From Bacteroidales bacterium (lineage in GTDB: Bacteria; Bacteroidota; Bacteroidia; Bacteroidales; UBA932), in assembly GCA_017538685.1 (NCBI GenBank), contig JAFYIK010000020.1, positions 1 to 14,730 of the forward strand: DNA of 14,730 nt, written 5' to 3'. Position 1 is the first letter of the stretch. Each line of letters begins with the position of its first letter. Positions 14,296-14,730 of the stretch are shown here, in pieces. The notes below the pieces were generated by a model, which searched no databases, was not told where the DNA came from, and saw only the letters and a list, made by a program, of their open reading frames with translations. Position numbers and translations under genes: made by a program.

Positions 14296-14549
14296 TAGCG
14301 ACCTACCGTACGGTGGATGTCCACGTTCTGGGGATGACGCCTCTCGTCGGCCTTTACGAGCTTTTCGAGCAGATGCACGGCCTTCTCGCAGTTGGAGTTG
14401 ATTGCTGCCAGCAAGGCCCCGTTGGGGTTCTTGTCGGCGTTCTCGCGCTCTACCTTGTTCTGCATACGAGTCTCGACGGCCTTCTTCTGGGCGGCACGTG
14501 CGGCCTCCGGATCGAACGGGCGGCCTACTACTTTATTCTGTTCAGACAT
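14295..14549 (-). CDS. Small basic helical protein with GRP motif, 84 aa
   Basis: The N-terminus carries VGRPFDPEAARAAQKKAVET at about 8-27; GRP is the core of AT-hook-like and many small DNA-binding N-termini, including some small terminase or regulator proteins, but the rest of the sequence fits none that I know. A long basic/Ala-rich helix follows and the end is KADERRHPQNVDIHRTVGR. I chose the ATG at 14549 because AAGGAGG lies seven bases upstream; two earlier in-frame ATGs would read through this site. CTAATTTAA is 20 bases upstream. It overlaps the next gene by one base. A DNA-binding role is a weak inference. Confidence 0.62.
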   Translation of the reverse strand: MSEQNKVVGRPFDPEAARAAQKKAVETRMQNKVERENADKNPNGALLAAINSNCEKAVHLLEKLVKADERRHPQNVDIHRTVGR

Positions 14550-14569
14550 ACTGTCCTCCTTCTTCATTA

Positions 14570-14578
14570 TTAAATTAG
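14570..14578 (-). promoter_or_regulatory. CTAATTTAA motif, copy 4
   Basis: The motif lies between the structured element and the Shine-Dalgarno of the 84-residue gene. Together with its flanks (GACTAATTTAATA, 14568-14580) it is identical to the copy inside the sigma-like gene at 7411-7423. No convincing -35 hexamer is found at the normal distance upstream, which would fit a promoter class, such as T4 late promoters, that has only a -10-like element. Confidence 0.45.
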
Positions 14579-14584
14579 TCTTTT

Positions 14585-14640
14585 CGGCACGCAACTCTCA
14601 CGCAAGTTGCGCGAAGTCGCGTATGAGTGTGACAGTGCCG
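14585..14640. other. Predicted three-way-junction DNA/RNA structure
   Basis: An outer stem CGGCAC (14585-14590) with GTGCCG (14635-14640) encloses two hairpins: CAACT (14592-14596) with AGTTG (14605-14609), and CGCG (14610-14613) with CGCG (14618-14621). An alternative pairing, ACTCTC (14594-14599) with GAGAGT (14642-14647), would compete with it. On the minus strand AAAAG follows the outer stem, so it does not look like a terminator. It contains copy B of the 15-base hairpin repeat (14608-14622). Pairing is seen by eye only. Confidence 0.4.
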
Positions 14641-14646
14641 CGAGAG

Positions 14647-14730
14647 TCATAACCCCGTAATTGAGCGTAAACGGCGTTTTAAGGCCATTTCTAGTCCAGA
14701 GGAGTCAATGTAAGGGTAAGTAGAAGAAAC
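14647..14730 (-). CDS. Possible 3' end of an upstream gene (27 codons visible)
   Basis: Only one minus-strand frame is open from the window edge: it reads VSSTYPYIDSSGLEMALKRR and continues LRSITGL to a TGA at 14649-14647. The other two frames meet stops within 13 codons. The composition (acidic then Arg/Lys-rich helix) looks protein-like and the dense packing of the genome makes an upstream gene likely. An open stretch of this length is quite possible by chance, so the call is tentative. Confidence 0.35.
   Translation of the reverse strand, partial: VSSTYPYIDSSGLEMALKRRLRSITGL

Noticed and set aside
14585..14640. tRNA gene
   Set aside because: The cloverleaf-like fold has no seven-base acceptor stem of the right spacing, no T-loop GTTC and no anticodon arm; too short at 56 bases.

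Overview
The window is part of a tailed double-stranded DNA phage genome (or prophage). Every gene I can support lies on the minus strand, so the reading order is from high to low coordinates. Genes are packed tightly, with stop/start overlaps such as TAATG and ATGA, and most have a strong AGGAGG-type ribosome binding site. All three stop codons are used in the standard way. The terminase large subunit and homologues of the P22 tail-tube/hub proteins gp4 and gp10 point to a short-tailed (podovirus-like) virion. The strong Shine-Dalgarno sites and the P22-type tail suggest a proteobacterial or other Gram-negative host, but I cannot name one.

Layout in transcription order: (a) 14730-13530: the probable 3' end of an upstream gene, a structured gap, then three small genes of unknown function. 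(b) 13528-11148: an accessory cassette with a cysteine-rich small protein, a DUF4422-type glycosyltransferase, a GT-B glycosyltransferase, a 28-residue single-membrane-span protein and a DUF1353 protein, mostly overlapping by 1 to 4 bases. (c) 11098-8164: a 291-residue unknown, an 87-residue unknown, a candidate terminase small subunit and the terminase large subunit. (d) 8163-7825: a 339-base AT-rich gap, the main non-coding region, with a good sigma70-like promoter pointing the opposite way from all genes, a cluster of TTTTACA repeats and a hairpin whose sequence recurs at 14608-14622. (e) 7824-1: the virion module, opening with a protein that resembles T4 gp55-type late sigma factors, then gp4-like and gp10-like tail proteins, a 72-residue protein, three probable internal/ejection proteins and a tail fibre that runs off the window.

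The portal, scaffold and major capsid genes that lie between terminase and gp4 in P22 are absent here and must be elsewhere if the genome is complete. The most interesting signal is an exact nine-base motif, CTAATTTAA, found four times and always on the coding strand. Three copies sit directly in front of a Shine-Dalgarno site and one sits 77 bases before the gp4-like gene. With the candidate late sigma factor it may form a phage-specific late-transcription circuit.
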